Assembly (NCBI RefSeq): GCF_003605735.1
Contig: NZ_QXTJ01000039.1
Location: forward strand, 606,285-639,707
Source of the DNA: Pseudomonas sp. LS-2
Lineage (GTDB): Bacteria > Pseudomonadota > Gammaproteobacteria > Pseudomonadales > Pseudomonadaceae
Direction of reading: 5' to 3'
DNA: 33,423 nucleotides
Positions 33,024 to 33,423 of this stretch are shown one piece after another. The stretch's first letter is position 1, and the number at the start of each line of letters is the position of its first letter. The position numbers were made by a program, and so were the translations under genes. Below the pieces are notes generated by a model, which saw only the letters and a list, made by a program, of their open reading frames with translations, searched no databases and was not told the DNA's origin.

Positions 33024-33054
33024 CTCGCACAGGGGTGAACGGGCTCGCGAATGC
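33024..33054. repeat. Truncated family B REP near xpt
   Basis: GGTGAACGGGCTCGCGAATGC keeps the right part of the REP core (GCTCGCGAATGC) but has lost part of the left arm and any partner. It lies 10 bases after xpt. Confidence 0.5.
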
Positions 33055-33178
33055 TTTTCGCCATGTGCCCGTCCACACCTGTCAGCAGGCAAACCCGTGC
33101 CACGTCCGCTCGAATCAAGGCCTTGAGCGCCGCTGACCAGGTGACGACGCCGAACTGTTCAAATAATCACCAATTTTC

Positions 33179-33207
33179 TTGCGCAGCCACTGCCCCTTCT
33201 CTACAAT
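33179..33207 (+). promoter_or_regulatory. Sigma70 promoter of rpsF operon
   Basis: TTGCGC (33179-33184), 17 bases, TACAAT (33202-33207). Initiation near 33214 would give a leader of about 112 bases before rpsF. Confidence 0.7.
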
Positions 33208-33275
33208 TGCGCCCCTTGCTGTCATGGCAGGCGCTCACGTGCCTGTCCCTGTGCAAGATAAACCAGTGTTATTCA

Positions 33276-33320
33276 CTCCTTGTCTGACCGCTTTGGCGGC
33301 AGGCTACAACCCGTAAGGAG
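33276..33320 (+). promoter_or_regulatory. S6:S18-type ribosomal protein leader
   Basis: CTCCTT (33276-33281) pairs with AAGGAG (33315-33320), which is the ribosome-binding site of rpsF. Inside, a second hairpin forms from GTCTG-A-CCGC and GCGG-CAG with loop TTTG, and the unpaired 3' side contains AACCCG. A CCG bulge beside an RBS-sequestering stem is the known recognition pattern of the S6:S18 autoregulatory leader. The pairing is seen; the regulation is inferred. Confidence 0.7.
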
Positions 33321-33325
33321 CATTC

Positions 33326-33423
33326 ATGCGTCATTACGAAATCATCTTTCTGGTTCACCCGGACCAGAGCGAGCAAGTCGGCGGCATGGTTGAGCGTTAT
33401 ACCAAGCTGATCGAAGAAGACGG
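33326..33423 (+). CDS. rpsF: 30S ribosomal protein S6, 5' end only
   Basis: The window ends after 32 codons of a protein starting MRHYEIIFLVHPDQSEQ, the unmistakable beginning of bacterial S6, which binds S18 on the small subunit platform. AAGGAG precedes the ATG by 5 bases. In P. aeruginosa, rpsF belongs to a rpsF-rpsR-rplI cluster far from xpt, so the neighbour here is unusual. Only the first quarter of the protein is visible. Confidence 0.95.
   Translation, partial: MRHYEIIFLVHPDQSEQVGGMVERYTKLIEED

Larger units (their letters stand above)
33015..33325. other. 311-base gap between xpt and rpsF
   Basis: It contains a truncated family B REP (33024-33054), the rpsF promoter (33179-33207) and the rpsF leader hairpin (33276-33320). 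No terminator for xpt is obvious. The remainder shows nothing I recognise. Confidence 0.6.

Noticed and set aside
1..33423. CRISPR array, tRNA, rRNA or insertion sequence
   Set aside because: No regularly spaced repeats, cloverleaf, rRNA-like sequence or transposase was found; the repeats present are REP/REPIN elements.

Overview
This window is chromosomal DNA from a Pseudomonas, most likely of the fluorescens/syringae lineage. The evidence is the gene order hemC-algR-algZ-argH, cyaA, cyaY, lptM-lysA-dapF-DUF484-xerC, sutA, glnK-amtB, ubiK-comM and proE-rep-xpt. This matches the neighbourhood I recall from P. aeruginosa PAO1 (about PA5260 to PA5298). The proteins also carry Pseudomonas-type signatures: AlgR, AlgZ, SutA, class I CyaA and LptM. 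Almost all of it is core genome with high coding density.

Layout. (1) 1-2867, minus strand: the N-terminal 253 codons of hemC, then algR and algZ (a LytTR regulator and its LytS-like sensor, overlapping ATGA). (2) 3023-8377, plus strand: argH, a small acidic protein, a TIGR02647-family protein and class I adenylate cyclase cyaA. (3) 8529-9103, minus strand: frataxin cyaY overlapping a four-cysteine DUF1289 protein. (4) 9343-13935, plus strand: a tight operon lptM-lysA-dapF-DUF484-xerC-HAD phosphatase, closed by a bidirectional terminator. (5) 14073-16886, minus strand: sutA, a YjbQ-family gene and glnK-amtB. A -24/-12 (sigma54) promoter can be read about 210 bp upstream of glnK. (6) 17307-19898: ubiK, a higBA toxin-antitoxin cassette on the opposite strand, then comM/yifB. 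(7) 19978-25590: an accessory metabolic block with an Lrp/AsnC regulator, an aldehyde dehydrogenase, a class III aminotransferase and a convergent Cache-domain chemoreceptor. (8) 25898-33014: a LysR regulator divergent from a MATE efflux pump, the GGDEF/EAL protein ProE divergent from rep helicase, then xpt. (9) 33326-33423: the start of rpsF behind a clear sigma70 promoter and an S6:S18-type autoregulatory leader.

How the genes work together. The core genes cover haem and iron-sulfur supply (hemC, cyaY), alginate/twitching regulation (algZR), arginine, lysine and diaminopimelate synthesis, second messengers (cAMP by cyaA, c-di-GMP by proE), ammonium sensing and uptake (glnK-amtB), RNA polymerase modulation (sutA), chromosome dimer resolution (xerC), and DNA repair/uptake (rep, comM). 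The variable parts are higBA, the Lrp-dehydrogenase-aminotransferase-chemoreceptor block and the xpt/rpsF junction. Palindromic repeats sit in many of the intergenic gaps: four 66-bp REPIN-like elements of one family and one intact plus two truncated copies of a second family.

I did not find a wholly new system. The most informative non-coding signals are the sigma54 promoter, the overlapping palindromes at higB, the duplicated ACGCAGTTTTTC motif before the dehydrogenase, and the RBS-sequestering rpsF leader. No tRNA, rRNA, CRISPR or insertion sequence was seen.
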